Shown here in pieces: positions 10,005 through 18,347 of a stretch of 20,385 nt of DNA; position 1 is the first letter of the stretch, and the number at the start of each line of letters is the position of its first letter. Source of the stretch: a virus; the IMG/VR virus record IMGVR_UViG_3300025942_000020, positions 1-20,385 of that record, one strand, 5' to 3'. The position numbers were made by a program, and so were the translations under genes. Below the pieces are notes generated by a model. That model ran no database searches and was not told where the DNA came from. It was given only the letters and a program-made list of their open reading frames with translations.

Positions 10005-12154
10005 GCGAGGTCCTGCAGGCCTGCCTGAAGTTCATGCGCGTCGCCGAGGCCGCCGAGTCCGAGACCCGGAAGAAGGCTGTCGCGGCGCTGCGCTTTGCCA
10101 GCGGCGAGAACCAGTGGCCCTCGAGCATCCAGGTGCAGCGCGACCTCGAGAACCGGCCCTGCCTGACGATCAACAAGACGGATGCGTTCTGCAGGCAGGT
10201 CATCAACCAGATGCGCCAGCAGCGCCCGCGCATGACGGTGCACCCGGTGGCCGACGGCGCTGACGTGGACAAGGCCGAGGTGATCAAGGGCGTCCTGCGC
10301 CACATCGAGGTCAACTCGAACGCGGACATCGCCTACGACACCGCCAGCGAGTTCCAGGTGCGCACGGGCCGCGGCTACCTGCGCGTGGCGCACCGCTACA
10401 TCGCCGAGGACAGTTTCGACCAGGACATCTTCATCGACTCGGTCGACAACCCGATGACGGTGTTCTACGACCCGCAGAGCACCTCGCCGGATGGCCTAGA
10501 CGCCGAGCAGGTGCTGGTCGTCACCATGCTGCGGCGCGAGGACTTCAAGCGTCGCTGGCCCAATGCCGACCCGTGCGACTTCCGCTCACTGTCCGAGGGC
10601 GACGATGCCGACTGGGCCACCGAGAGCGAGGTTCGGGTCGGCGAATACTGGTTGGTGGAGAAGGTCGCCGACACGCTGATCGAGTATTCGAACGGCTGGA
10701 GCGGCTTCAAGTCGAAGATGGATCCGCGCGTGGTCGCGGACCTCAAACTCGAGGTCCTGCGCGAGCGCCCCAGCTATCGCCGCCAGGTGCGCGTGCACAT
10801 GTGCAGTGCGCGCGAGGTGCTGGAGTCCAAGGACTGGGCCGGCCGCTACATCCCGATCGTGCCGGTCTACGGCAACCGCCTGAATGTCGACGGCGACGTG
10901 CAGATCTCCGGGATGGTCGAGAACCTGGTCGACCCGCAGCGCATGTACAACTTCTGGCGCACGAGCGAGGCCGAGATCGTCGCGCTCGCGCCGAAGGCGC
11001 CCTGGGTCATGGCCGAGGGCCAGATGGAAGGCCATGAGCCCGAGTGGGAGCAGGCCAACACGAAGAGCTACTCCGTCCTGAGCTACAAGGTCATCTACGA
11101 CGAGTCCGGCGCCGCGCTGCCGCCTCCGCAGCGCCAGCCGCCGCAGCAGATCCCCGCGGCCAACGTCACCGCGGCCAACAACTCGGCCGAAGACATGAAG
11201 GCCGTCGCTGGCATCTTCGACGCGAGCATGGGTGACCGCGAACAGGATCCGTCGGGCATCGCCCTGAGCCGCCACCAGATGGCCTCGGAGATCTCGAACT
11301 TCCACTTCTACGACAACACGTGCCGCGCGCTGCGTGCGGTGGGCCTGATCTGCCTGGACCTGATGCCCCACATCTACGGTCCGGACCGCGTGATGCGCAT
11401 CATCGGGGAGGACGGTCAAGCCGACACCGTGACGCTGAACCAGCGCAAGCAGGCCGACGGCGCGGCAACGGTGCAGATCCTCAACGACGTGTCCGTGGGT
11501 CGCTACGACATCGTCATGGACACCGGCCCGGGCTACAACACGAAGCGCATCGAGTCCGCGGACAACATGATGAAGCTGCTCGGCACGCCGCTGGGCGAAA
11601 AGATCGCCACGGTCGCCGACGACGTCGTGGTGCGCCACTTCGACTGGGCGGGCTCGCGCGACCTGGCCGACCGCCTGGCCGCCGCCAACCCGATCGCGCA
11701 AGCCGAGATGATGCCGGACCTGCCCGAAGAGGCGCAGACCATCGTCAAGCAGCTCCAGGGACAGGTGCAGCAGCTCCAGCAAGCCCTGCAGGAGGCCGAG
11801 CTCGAGAAGAAGTACCGCCTGGAGCAGATCCGCATCAAGGAACATGCGCAGGACGGTCGTCACCTGGTCACCGAGAAGAACGAAAACGACCGCCTGCACT
11901 TCCGCGAGGAGCAGGAGAACGTGCGCCACGGCGCCACGCTCGTGACGAAGACGCACGACATCGCCATGCGCGACGCGACGAAGCGTCACGACACCGAGTT
12001 CCGCGCCTCCACGCAGCTCACGATCGCCGAGATCCAGGCGATGGCCGCCCTCATGGGCAAGCACATCGACGGCAAGCACCTGATGGCCGAGATCGAGGCC
12101 GAAGACCGCCGCACGGCGCAACTCGCCGAACAGAACGAACCCGTCACGAGCTGA
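10001..12154 (+). CDS. P22-type portal protein
   Basis: A 717-aa portal, near the 725 aa of P22 gp1. It starts MSEVLQACLKFMRVAEAAES, and has the P22-portal features NRPCLTINKTDAFCRQVINQ, IEVNSNADIAYDTASEFQ, and RGYLRVAHRY in the first 150 residues, PMTVFYDPQS, then the long helical stem. From about residue 573 the C-terminus (QTIVKQLQGQVQQLQQALQ) forms a Gln/Glu-rich helix, like the barrel of the P22 portal. The dodecamer sits at one capsid vertex and nucleates procapsid assembly with scaffold. Start ATG 10001 overlaps terL by 4 bp. A terminator follows. Confidence 0.92.
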   Translation: MSEVLQACLKFMRVAEAAESETRKKAVAALRFASGENQWPSSIQVQRDLENRPCLTINKTDAFCRQVINQMRQQRPRMTVHPVADGADVDKAEVIKGVLRHIEVNSNADIAYDTASEFQVRTGRGYLRVAHRYIAEDSFDQDIFIDSVDNPMTVFYDPQSTSPDGLDAEQVLVVTMLRREDFKRRWPNADPCDFRSLSEGDDADWATESEVRVGEYWLVEKVADTLIEYSNGWSGFKSKMDPRVVADLKLEVLRERPSYRRQVRVHMCSAREVLESKDWAGRYIPIVPVYGNRLNVDGDVQISGMVENLVDPQRMYNFWRTSEAEIVALAPKAPWVMAEGQMEGHEPEWEQANTKSYSVLSYKVIYDESGAALPPPQRQPPQQIPAANVTAANNSAEDMKAVAGIFDASMGDREQDPSGIALSRHQMASEISNFHFYDNTCRALRAVGLICLDLMPHIYGPDRVMRIIGEDGQADTVTLNQRKQADGAATVQILNDVSVGRYDIVMDTGPGYNTKRIESADNMMKLLGTPLGEKIATVADDVVVRHFDWAGSRDLADRLAAANPIAQAEMMPDLPEEAQTIVKQLQGQVQQLQQALQEAELEKKYRLEQIRIKEHAQDGRHLVTEKNENDRLHFREEQENVRHGATLVTKTHDIAMRDATKRHDTEFRASTQLTIAEIQAMAALMGKHIDGKHLMAEIEAEDRRTAQLAEQNEPVTS

Positions 12155-12176
12155 ACGCGCACAGCTCGCGATGACC

Positions 12177-12209
12177 AGGCCGCCCGAGGCAACTCCGGCG
12201 GCCTTTTTC
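12177..12209 (+). terminator. Rho-independent terminator after the portal gene
   Basis: AGGCCGCC (12177-12184) pairs with GGCGGCCT (12197-12204), loop of 12 nt, and TTTTT follows. It separates the portal gene from scaffold and coat. No promoter I trust lies between it and the scaffold start at 12256, so late transcription probably reads through, which fits an antiterminated polymerase and partial termination. Confidence 0.8.
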
Positions 12210-12255
12210 ATGCGCCCGTCCCGGCCCGCAGACCGTGGAAACCGTGGGAAACCCC

Positions 12256-13167
12256 ATGCCTGACATCACCACCGTCACCAGCGAAAACGCTGCCGAGTTC
12301 TACGCCTCCCGTCTGCCCAAGCGCGATGACGCGCCCCCGGCTGGCGAAACCCAGCCCACCGAGGGCAAGACCGAGACGAAGACCGAAGGCACCGAGACCG
12401 CCGAAAGCAAGGAAGCACGAGTCAAGAAGGTCGCGCCCCGCATCGCCGAACTGGTGGGCGAGCGCAACGCCGCGCGCACGGAAGCCGAGACCAAGGCCCT
12501 CGAGGCCGAGGCCGCTCGGCTCGAAGCGCAGGAGCTGCGCGATCGCCTCGCAGAGGCCGAACGCCAGATTGCCGCGCTGCACACGCCGGCCCAGCAGAAG
12601 GAAGCCGATCCCCGTCCGGAGCGAAAGAACTTCGCTTCGGATGAGCAATACACGGACGCGCTCACCGACTGGAAGGTGGACCAACGCATCGCCGCCGACA
12701 AGCGCAAGGACGCCGAGGCTCGCGCCGCGGCAGCCCAGGCGCAGGTCGCCAACAACTGGAAGGCGCAGATCGAAGCCGGCAAGGACGACATGCCCGACTT
12801 CGACGCTGTCGTCGGCGCGGCAGAGGTCATCTTCCCGCAGGTCGTGCTGGACGCTGTCGTCGACGCCGGCCCACGGGTCGCGTACCACCTGGCGAAGGAT
12901 CCCGACCAGGCGCGCCGCATCGCGGCCATGCGCCCGTCGGCGGCCGTCGCTGCGGTGGTGAAGCTCGGCGAGCAACTCGCTGCTGATGGTGGAAAGACCG
13001 CGGCTCCCGCCGCACCGGCTGCTGCCCCTGCCGCAAAGGGCGAACCCTTCAAGGCCCCGGAGCCTCACGAGCCCCTCAAGGGCGGCACCACCTCCGTCGG
13101 AAAAGACGAGTCGGAAATGTCGTTCGAAGAGTGGAAGGCCGCGCGCAAAGCCGGCCGCATCACGTGA
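12256..13167 (+). CDS. Scaffolding protein (P22 gp8-like)
   Basis: A 303-aa, highly charged, mostly helical protein lying between portal and coat, the P22 order; P22 gp8 is also 303 aa. Residues about 60-115 (long Glu/Arg/Ala run with RNAARTEAETKALEAEAARL) form a coiled coil; ALTDWKVDQRIAADKRKDAE is another helix. An Ala/Pro-rich linker (about 255-275) leads to the C-terminal MSFEEWKAARKAGRIT, a basic helix like the coat-binding end of P22 scaffold. It guides coat assembly and then leaves. I chose ATG 12256; an in-frame GTG at 12235 is possible and would add 7 residues. Confidence 0.85.
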   Translation: MPDITTVTSENAAEFYASRLPKRDDAPPAGETQPTEGKTETKTEGTETAESKEARVKKVAPRIAELVGERNAARTEAETKALEAEAARLEAQELRDRLAEAERQIAALHTPAQQKEADPRPERKNFASDEQYTDALTDWKVDQRIAADKRKDAEARAAAAQAQVANNWKAQIEAGKDDMPDFDAVVGAAEVIFPQVVLDAVVDAGPRVAYHLAKDPDQARRIAAMRPSAAVAAVVKLGEQLAADGGKTAAPAAPAAAPAAKGEPFKAPEPHEPLKGGTTSVGKDESEMSFEEWKAARKAGRIT

Positions 13168-13218
13168 TCCGGGAGTGAGCAACGGGGCGAGCGCCCCAGC
13201 CATTTCTGAGAGAGCAAC

Positions 13219-14544
13219 ATGTCCAATACCCTGCTGACCGTCAGCAAGATCACCAACGAAATGCTGATGGTGCTCGAGAACGAATGCGTTCTCGTCGGCC
13301 AGATCTGCCGCGACTACGACGACCAGTTCGCAGTCACCGGCGCCAAGATCGGCGCGGTCGTCAACGTCCGCAAGCCCGCCCGCTTCAAGGGCACCCTGGG
13401 CCCCGGCCTCAACGTCGAGGATTTCAACGAAACGTCGATCCCGGTGGCGCTGACCAAGCAGTTCCACGTCGACACCCAGTTCACGACCGCCGACCTGGCG
13501 CTGTCGTTGGACGAGTTCAGCGACCGCGTCGTCAAGCCCGTCGTGGCCACGATCGCCAACAAGCTGGACTTCGACGGTGCCGTCGCGGGCTATCAGGCCA
13601 TCGCCAACACCGTCGGCGTGCCCGGCTCCTCGCCCACTGGCGCGCTGCCCTGGCTGCAGGCCGGCGCGCTGCTGGACTCCGAGGCCGTGCCGCGCGACGG
13701 CAAGCGCCGCATCGTCATGGATCCGTGGTCGCAGGCCGCGACGGTGGACTCGCTGAAGGGCCTGTTCAACCCGCAGGGCGCGCTGTCTAACCAGTGGACG
13801 AAAGGCCAGATGGGCGCCAACACGCTCGGCTTCGACTGGTTCATGGACCAGAACGTGGTCAGCTACACCGTGGGCGCGCAGGGTGGATCGCCGGTCTTCA
13901 CGACCACCGGCACGTCGACGGCGCTGCTGACCACCGGCTGGGCCGACAACGGCACGCTGCAGACCTCGGGGTGGACCGCCGCGGCCGCCGCACGCATGAA
14001 CGTCGGCGACGTGTTCACGATCGCCAACGTCTACCTGGTCAACCCGCAATCGCGTGCCCCGGTGGGCCCGAACCGCCTGCGCCAGTTCGTGGTGCGCGCG
14101 GCCACGGGCGTGTCGCTGACGCAGGGCACCTTCGCTCCGACGTTCGACGTCGACGGCACCACGGTGACCGGCGGCACGTATTCGTCGAGCGGCGCCGGCG
14201 CGCTGACCATCTCGATCGCTCCCGCGATCATCAGCGGTGGCCAGTTCCAGAACGTGAACGCTGCGCCGATCAACAACGCCGCGATCACGGTCCTCGGCAC
14301 CGCGGGCACGGTCTCGCCGCAGTGCCTGGCCTTCCATCGCAACTTCCTGACGCTGGCTACCGCGGACCTGCCGCTGCCCGAGGGCGTGCACTTCGCCGGC
14401 CGCGCGTCGACGAAGAAGGGCGGCTACTCGATCCGCATCGTGCGCCAGTACACGATCAACAACGACTCGCTGCCGTGCCGCGCTGACGTGCTGTACGGCT
14501 TCTCGCCGCTGTATCGCGAGCTCGGCACCCGCGTGGCCGGCTGA
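13219..14544 (+). CDS. Major coat protein (P22 gp5-like)
   Basis: A 441-aa coat protein, close to P22 gp5 (430 aa). N-terminal LLTVSKITNEMLMVLENECV and VRKPARFKG, then the HVDTQFTTADLALSLDEFSD region, are typical of P22-like coats. Residues about 225-345 form a beta-rich insertion (I-domain position) including MNVGDVFTIANVYLVN. The C-terminal part LAFHRNFLTLATADLPLPEG and YSIRIVRQYTINNDSLPCR is the best match to the family. The HK97-like fold builds the T=7 shell with scaffold. GAGAGAG precedes the ATG. A small GC hairpin, GGGGC-GAGC-GCCCC, sits 22 bp upstream of the ATG (13184-13197). Confidence 0.93.
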   Translation: MSNTLLTVSKITNEMLMVLENECVLVGQICRDYDDQFAVTGAKIGAVVNVRKPARFKGTLGPGLNVEDFNETSIPVALTKQFHVDTQFTTADLALSLDEFSDRVVKPVVATIANKLDFDGAVAGYQAIANTVGVPGSSPTGALPWLQAGALLDSEAVPRDGKRRIVMDPWSQAATVDSLKGLFNPQGALSNQWTKGQMGANTLGFDWFMDQNVVSYTVGAQGGSPVFTTTGTSTALLTTGWADNGTLQTSGWTAAAAARMNVGDVFTIANVYLVNPQSRAPVGPNRLRQFVVRAATGVSLTQGTFAPTFDVDGTTVTGGTYSSSGAGALTISIAPAIISGGQFQNVNAAPINNAAITVLGTAGTVSPQCLAFHRNFLTLATADLPLPEGVHFAGRASTKKGGYSIRIVRQYTINNDSLPCRADVLYGFSPLYRELGTRVAG

Positions 14545-14599
14545 TCGACCTGCCTGGCCCTGACGGGTCGGGCGTCCACCACTTCACAGGAGCACCAAC

Positions 14600-14983
14600 A
14601 TGCCCACCGTCAATCCCGGACCGTCGGTCACGACCACCTTCAACACCCAGCCGCCGCAGTCCAACCTCGCCAAGATCGAGACCCTCGCGGTCAATCTCGG
14701 CACCATCGCGCAGATCGCCACGATCACGGCGACGGAAATCACCTTCTCGGGCCTCGGAACCGGCATCTTGCCCGGCGACGTGATCCTGAGCGTGAGCAAG
14801 CCCACCGCGCAGGCGGGGCTTGGCATCGCCGGCTGGCGCAACGACCCCGCGGTCGCCGACAAGTTCTACATCACGTTCGTCAACCCGACGGCCGCCGGCA
14901 TCACCCCGACGGCCTCGGAGACCTACGCGATCACGATCGGTCGTCCGATCCCGGGCTCTGCGGCCATCGCCGCGGTCGTCTGA
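14600..14983 (+). CDS. Decoration-like structural protein, paralog 1
   Basis: A 127-aa beta-rich protein following the coat gene. The core (ITFSGLGTGILPGDVILSVSKP then DKFYITFVNPTAAGITPTAS and ETYAITIGRP) shows a pattern also seen in the next two genes: a P-G-D-V turn, an F-x-N-x-T strand, an (S/I)TP segment and a final R-P. This suggests a shared immunoglobulin-like or jelly-roll fold of a head decoration or fibre protein. AGGAG lies 8 nt before the ATG. No signal or catalytic motif. The role is inferred from position and repetition. Confidence 0.65.
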   Translation: MPTVNPGPSVTTTFNTQPPQSNLAKIETLAVNLGTIAQIATITATEITFSGLGTGILPGDVILSVSKPTAQAGLGIAGWRNDPAVADKFYITFVNPTAAGITPTASETYAITIGRPIPGSAAIAAVV

Positions 14984-14993
14984 TCCTTGATCC

Positions 14994-15021
14994 GCGGGCC
15001 CTTCGGGGCCCGCTCCTTTTC
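14994..15021 (+). terminator. GC-rich hairpin with UUCG tetraloop, probable partial terminator
   Basis: GCGGGCCC (14994-15001), TTCG loop, GGGCCCGC (15006-15013), perfect 8 bp, followed by TCCTTTTCC. The T-run is broken, so termination may be partial; the ribosome site of the next gene (AGGAGG, 15023-15028) follows at once. It may also protect the coat mRNA from 3' exonucleases. Confidence 0.65.
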
Positions 15022-15032
15022 CAGGAGGCCAC

Positions 15033-15359
15033 ATGCCCGGATCCACGATCCCTCGCGGAAACATCCTCTACACGAAGCAGTTCGCCACCGTGCTGACCCC
15101 CGCTTCGGTCGGGGCCAACACCACCGCGGAGCAGAACTTCACCATCCCAGGCCTGCAGGTGGGCGACTACCTGAACTGCCAGTGCGCGGGAGCGCAGACG
15201 GCGGGCATCTCGGTGGCCAACGTGCGCGTGACGGCGCCGAACACTGCGACGATCGCCTTCAACAACTCCACCGGCGGCTCACTCACGCCGGCGTCGACCG
15301 CCTACGGCTTCATCTGGGGCCGGCCGGAGTCGCTGCCGCTGCCCTCCGACGCTCTGTGA
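15033..15359 (+). CDS. Decoration-like structural protein, paralog 2
   Basis: A 108-aa protein starting MPGSTIPRGNILYTKQFATV. It shares with the next gene TAEQNFTIPGLQVGDYL (cf. SAEQTFSVPGLLVGDQV), FNNSTGGSLTPA (cf. FQNNTGGSLTPP) and the ending RPESLPLPSDAL (cf. RPETLPLPSNAS), so they arose by duplication. Short beta strands and no hydrophobic segment suggest a secreted-like virion surface protein. AGGAGG lies 4-5 nt before the ATG. Confidence 0.68.
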   Translation: MPGSTIPRGNILYTKQFATVLTPASVGANTTAEQNFTIPGLQVGDYLNCQCAGAQTAGISVANVRVTAPNTATIAFNNSTGGSLTPASTAYGFIWGRPESLPLPSDAL

Positions 15360-15366
15360 GGACGCC

Positions 15367-15696
15367 ATGACCAGCACCACCATCAACCGCGGAAACATCG
15401 CCACCACGATCCTCATGAGCCTCGCGCTCACGCCGGTTGCGGTGGGCGCCACGACCTCCGCCGAGCAGACCTTCTCCGTGCCGGGTCTGCTCGTCGGCGA
15501 CCAGGTCTCCGCGCTGCAGTTCCAGGGCGCCTGGACCGTCCTCATCGACATCGTCAACCTGCGCGTGAGCGCGGCGGGGACGCTGTCGGTCTCGTTCCAG
15601 AACAACACCGGCGGCTCCCTGACGCCGCCGGCGGGCAACTACCTGCTCGAGGTCAACCGGCCCGAGACCCTCCCACTCCCTTCCAACGCGAGCTGA
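15367..15696 (+). CDS. Decoration-like structural protein, paralog 3
   Basis: A 109-aa paralog of the previous gene (shared features listed there), beginning MTSTTINRGNIATTILMSLAL; the RGNI-x-(Y/T)T opening is also common to both. The N-terminal portion is more hydrophobic (ILMSLALTPVAVGA), which could be misread as a signal peptide, but it aligns with the ordinary strand of paralog 2 (VLTPASVGA). It follows after 7 bp. Its strand order VSALQFQG, RVSAAGTLSVSFQNN fits a compact beta sandwich. Confidence 0.68.
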   Translation: MTSTTINRGNIATTILMSLALTPVAVGATTSAEQTFSVPGLLVGDQVSALQFQGAWTVLIDIVNLRVSAAGTLSVSFQNNTGGSLTPPAGNYLLEVNRPETLPLPSNAS

Positions 15697-15700
15697 CACC

Positions 15701-15934
15701 ATGACCTATCCGAAGATGCTGTATCGCAGCGACGTGCAATTCCCCGACGAAGAGGCCCTCAAGGCCGGCCTGGCGCCGGGTGGCTCCATCAAGAAGCTGG
15801 TCATCGAGAGCGAGCAGGACGAGGCCGAAGCTGTCGATGGCGGTTGGACCGACTCGCCGATCGATTTCATCGGCGCGGCTGAAGCGCCAAAGCGCGCCCG
15901 CAAGGCCGCCAAGACCGAGGAACCCGCGGCGTGA
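15701..15934 (+). CDS. Small acidic hypothetical protein
   Basis: A 77-aa protein starting MTYPKMLYRSDVQFPDEEAL. Acidic centre (ESEQDEAEAVDGG) and a basic, Ala/Lys-rich tail (APKRARKAAKTEEPAA), without a recognised domain. Small proteins like this between coat and gp4-type genes are common in P22-like head clusters. It overlaps the next gene as GTGA. Function unknown. Confidence 0.65.
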   Translation: MTYPKMLYRSDVQFPDEEALKAGLAPGGSIKKLVIESEQDEAEAVDGGWTDSPIDFIGAAEAPKRARKAAKTEEPAA

Positions 15935-16875
15935 CCACCGCCCTGGACTTGATCACCGGCGCGCTCCGGAAGATCAACGTCCTGGCCTCGGGCGAAGTGC
16001 CTAGCGGTGCCGAGGCCGCCGATGCCCTGGTGGTGCTCAACGACATGATCGACACCTGGTCGACGGAGCACCTCTCGGTGATCAACAACACCGAGAACAT
16101 CATGACCTTCCAGAACGGGAAGGCGACCTACACCGTGGGCAACCCGGTGACCGGCTCGTTCTCGGGCATCGTCACGCAGGGCTCGAACATCATCACCGGC
16201 GTCACGGTGCCAGCGGGCATCATCCTCGGTTCCGGCCTAGCCGCGCCGGGCATTCCGAGCGCCGCGGTCGTGACGGCGATCGGCGCCAACACGATCACGT
16301 TCACGCCGGCGCTGCCCGCCACGGCCACCTTCCCGGCGCAGCTCGTGAGCTTCACGGTGCCCGGCGACTTCCCGATCGCGCGGCCGCTGCGCGTGACCAA
16401 CGCCTACACGCGCTTGACCACGAGCGGCCAATCGAACATCGACCAACCATGCGACATCTGGACGCTGGACCAGTACAGCGGCATCGGGCTGAAGACACAG
16501 CCGGGCCCGTGGCCGAAGGTGCTGTTCTATAACCCGGGATTCCCGTACTCCACGATCACGGTCTGGCCGGTCCCCAACGGCGCCGCCGAGCTGCACATGT
16601 GGACGGACGCGATCATCGCGGACTTCGCGACGCTCACCGATACCGTCAGCCTGCCTCAGGGCTACTCGCGCGCGATCAAGCTGAGCCTGGCTCTCGAGCT
16701 CGCTCCGGAGTACGGCAAGCAGCCACCCGCGCTGCTGGGCGCGCAGGCGAAGAAGGCCAAGGATGCCCTGCGCGCGCTCAATGCGAGCCCGCCGACGCCA
16801 TCGAGCTATGACGGCGGCATCGTGGCGCCTGGCCGCGCCGATGCAGGCTGGATCCTTCACGGGGGATTCGAATAA
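15931..16875 (+). CDS. P22 gp4-like head-completion protein with inserted domain
   Basis: A 314-aa protein, about twice P22 gp4 (166 aa). Residues 1-70 (LDLITGALRKINVLASGE, ADALVVLNDMIDTWS, ending KATYTVG) and 144-314 (PGDFPIARPLRVTNAYTRL, then PKVLFYNPGFPYSTITVWPVP, YSRAIKLSLALELAPEYGK) look like one family domain interrupted by residues about 71-143. In relatives I recall, a YTVGxGGDF-type motif runs across this point. The insert has GSNIITGVTVPAGIILGSGL and ANTITFTPALPATATF, beta-strand repeats like those of tail fibres. gp4 plugs the portal and receives the tail. Start is GTG, overlapping the previous stop by 4 bp. Confidence 0.75.
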   Translation: MTTALDLITGALRKINVLASGEVPSGAEAADALVVLNDMIDTWSTEHLSVINNTENIMTFQNGKATYTVGNPVTGSFSGIVTQGSNIITGVTVPAGIILGSGLAAPGIPSAAVVTAIGANTITFTPALPATATFPAQLVSFTVPGDFPIARPLRVTNAYTRLTTSGQSNIDQPCDIWTLDQYSGIGLKTQPGPWPKVLFYNPGFPYSTITVWPVPNGAAELHMWTDAIIADFATLTDTVSLPQGYSRAIKLSLALELAPEYGKQPPALLGAQAKKAKDALRALNASPPTPSSYDGGIVAPGRADAGWILHGGFE

Positions 16876-18347
16876 TGGACTGGGGTTTCGTCGGCGATGC
16901 CTACGCCGCTGCGAACCCCGACCAAGATGCCCAGGAGCTGATCAACTGGTTTCCGGAGCAATCTCAGCGCGAGAAGTCGAAAGAGCAATGGACGCTGCTA
17001 GGCTGCCCTGGGCTGCAGCAAGTCGCGGCGATGTTCGCTGGCGAAGTGCGCGGCGCGTGGGTGCTCCCTGGCGGCGCAACGTGCCTATGGGTCTCGGGTT
17101 CATCGGTCTACCTGCTATCCGTCATCACGGCGGCGACGTCGACCGCGTTCCCGGCGTACTCGGCGGCGCTCGTCGGCACCATAGCGTCATCGACCGGGCA
17201 GGTGGGTATTCGGGATAACGGGACCGGTGGCATTGCAGTGCTCGTCGATGGTACGGCAGCCGGCTACGTCTACACGATCAGTTCGAAGACGCTGAAAGCG
17301 ATCTCAGACCCGGCGTTCTATGGATCCGACAGGGTCCTATTTGTCGATGGCTGGCTCGTTTTCAACAAGCCGGGCACGCAGACCTTCTACACGTCACCGC
17401 TCTACTGGGATGGTGTGAAATCGTTCGACGCGACCTATTTCGCGCTCAAGGACTCGAGCACCGACAACCTGATCACGATGATCGAGTCGCTGCGCGAGAT
17501 ATGGCTCGTCGGCGAGCGCACGACCGAGGTCTGGTACGACGCCGGCAACCAGTTCTTCCCGTTCTCGCGACTGCAGGGCGTGACGCTGCAAATCGGCACC
17601 GCAGCGAAGCACTCGATCACCCGGTTCGACACGGGACTCGCATGGCTGGCCAGCTCGGAGCGCGGCCAGAACCTGGTGGTGATGACCGAGGGCTACCAGG
17701 TCAAGGTCATCTCGAGCGAGGCAGTCGCACAGGCGATCAATGGCTACCCGGTGGTGAGCGACGCGATCGCTTATAGCTACTCGGAAGGCGGCCACACGTT
17801 CTACGTGATCACGTTCCCAACGGCCGACGTCACCTGGGTCTACGACAAGACCGCGGACCGCTGGCACAAGCGCCTGAGCTTCGATGCGACGACCGGCTTG
17901 TTCCACCGTCACCGCTCCAACTGCTACGTCAATTTCCAGAATCAGCGCCTGGTGGGCGACTATGCCAATGGGCAGATCTATGCGCTCAGTCGCAACGTCT
18001 ATACCGACAACGGCGCGCCGCTCGTAACCGTGCGGCGGACGGCGCATGTGTGGGACGGCGAAATGCGTGAACGCCTGTTCCACAACACGCTGCAGGTCCA
18101 GCTGCGATCGGGCCAGGGGCCGCTGACGGGCCAGGGCGCCAATCCGCAGTTGATGCTGCGTTGGTCCGACGACTCGGGCCAGACGTGGAGCAACCAGCGC
18201 CAAGTCGCGATCGGCCAGACCGGCGCCACCAAGCAGCGCGCCATCGCGCGCAGGCTCGGTGCCGCGCGTGACCGCATCTACGAGGTGTCCATCAGCGACC
18301 CCGTCTGCCGAGACGTCATCGGCGCTTCTCTTCAGGTGTCCCAATGA
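16875..18347 (+). CDS. P22 gp10-like DNA-stabilisation (tail hub) protein
   Basis: A 490-aa protein, close to P22 gp10 (472 aa), which forms a hexameric hub under gp4 that seals the packaged head. Opening features AANPDQDAQELINWFPEQ and LLGCPGLQQVA are those of phage-stabilise family members; beta-propeller-like segments follow, such as VWYDAGNQFFPFSRLQG, TRFDTGLAWLASSERGQ and WVYDKTADRWHKR. Near the end, LMLRWSDDSGQTWSNQR and the final SDPVCRDVIGASLQV are family marks. TAATG couples it to the gp4-like gene. Confidence 0.9.
   Translation: MDWGFVGDAYAAANPDQDAQELINWFPEQSQREKSKEQWTLLGCPGLQQVAAMFAGEVRGAWVLPGGATCLWVSGSSVYLLSVITAATSTAFPAYSAALVGTIASSTGQVGIRDNGTGGIAVLVDGTAAGYVYTISSKTLKAISDPAFYGSDRVLFVDGWLVFNKPGTQTFYTSPLYWDGVKSFDATYFALKDSSTDNLITMIESLREIWLVGERTTEVWYDAGNQFFPFSRLQGVTLQIGTAAKHSITRFDTGLAWLASSERGQNLVVMTEGYQVKVISSEAVAQAINGYPVVSDAIAYSYSEGGHTFYVITFPTADVTWVYDKTADRWHKRLSFDATTGLFHRHRSNCYVNFQNQRLVGDYANGQIYALSRNVYTDNGAPLVTVRRTAHVWDGEMRERLFHNTLQVQLRSGQGPLTGQGANPQLMLRWSDDSGQTWSNQRQVAIGQTGATKQRAIARRLGAARDRIYEVSISDPVCRDVIGASLQVSQ

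Noticed and set aside
13184-13197. GC hairpin GGGGC-GAGC-GCCCC between scaffold and coat
   Set aside because: Only a 5-bp stem and no T-tract, so not a terminator; too little to call regulatory.
12208-14391. Long open frame on the minus strand (727 codons) opposite scaffold and coat, and a similar one at 10586-12211 opposite the portal
   Set aside because: High-GC coding DNA leaves long antisense frames open. They oppose solid P22-type genes, have low-complexity Arg/Gly/Ala/Val composition and no ribosome site or coupling.
16236-16250. CTAGCCGCGCCGGGC inside the gp4-like gene as a third operator
   Set aside because: Only one half-site matches, no promoter nearby, located in coding sequence.
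16875-18347. gp10-like gene seems to use more AT-ending codons (for example ATA, ATT, TCA, GGT) than its neighbours, suggesting separate acquisition
   Set aside because: The impression is by eye and mild. A codon-usage calculation per gene would decide; without it this is not a claim.
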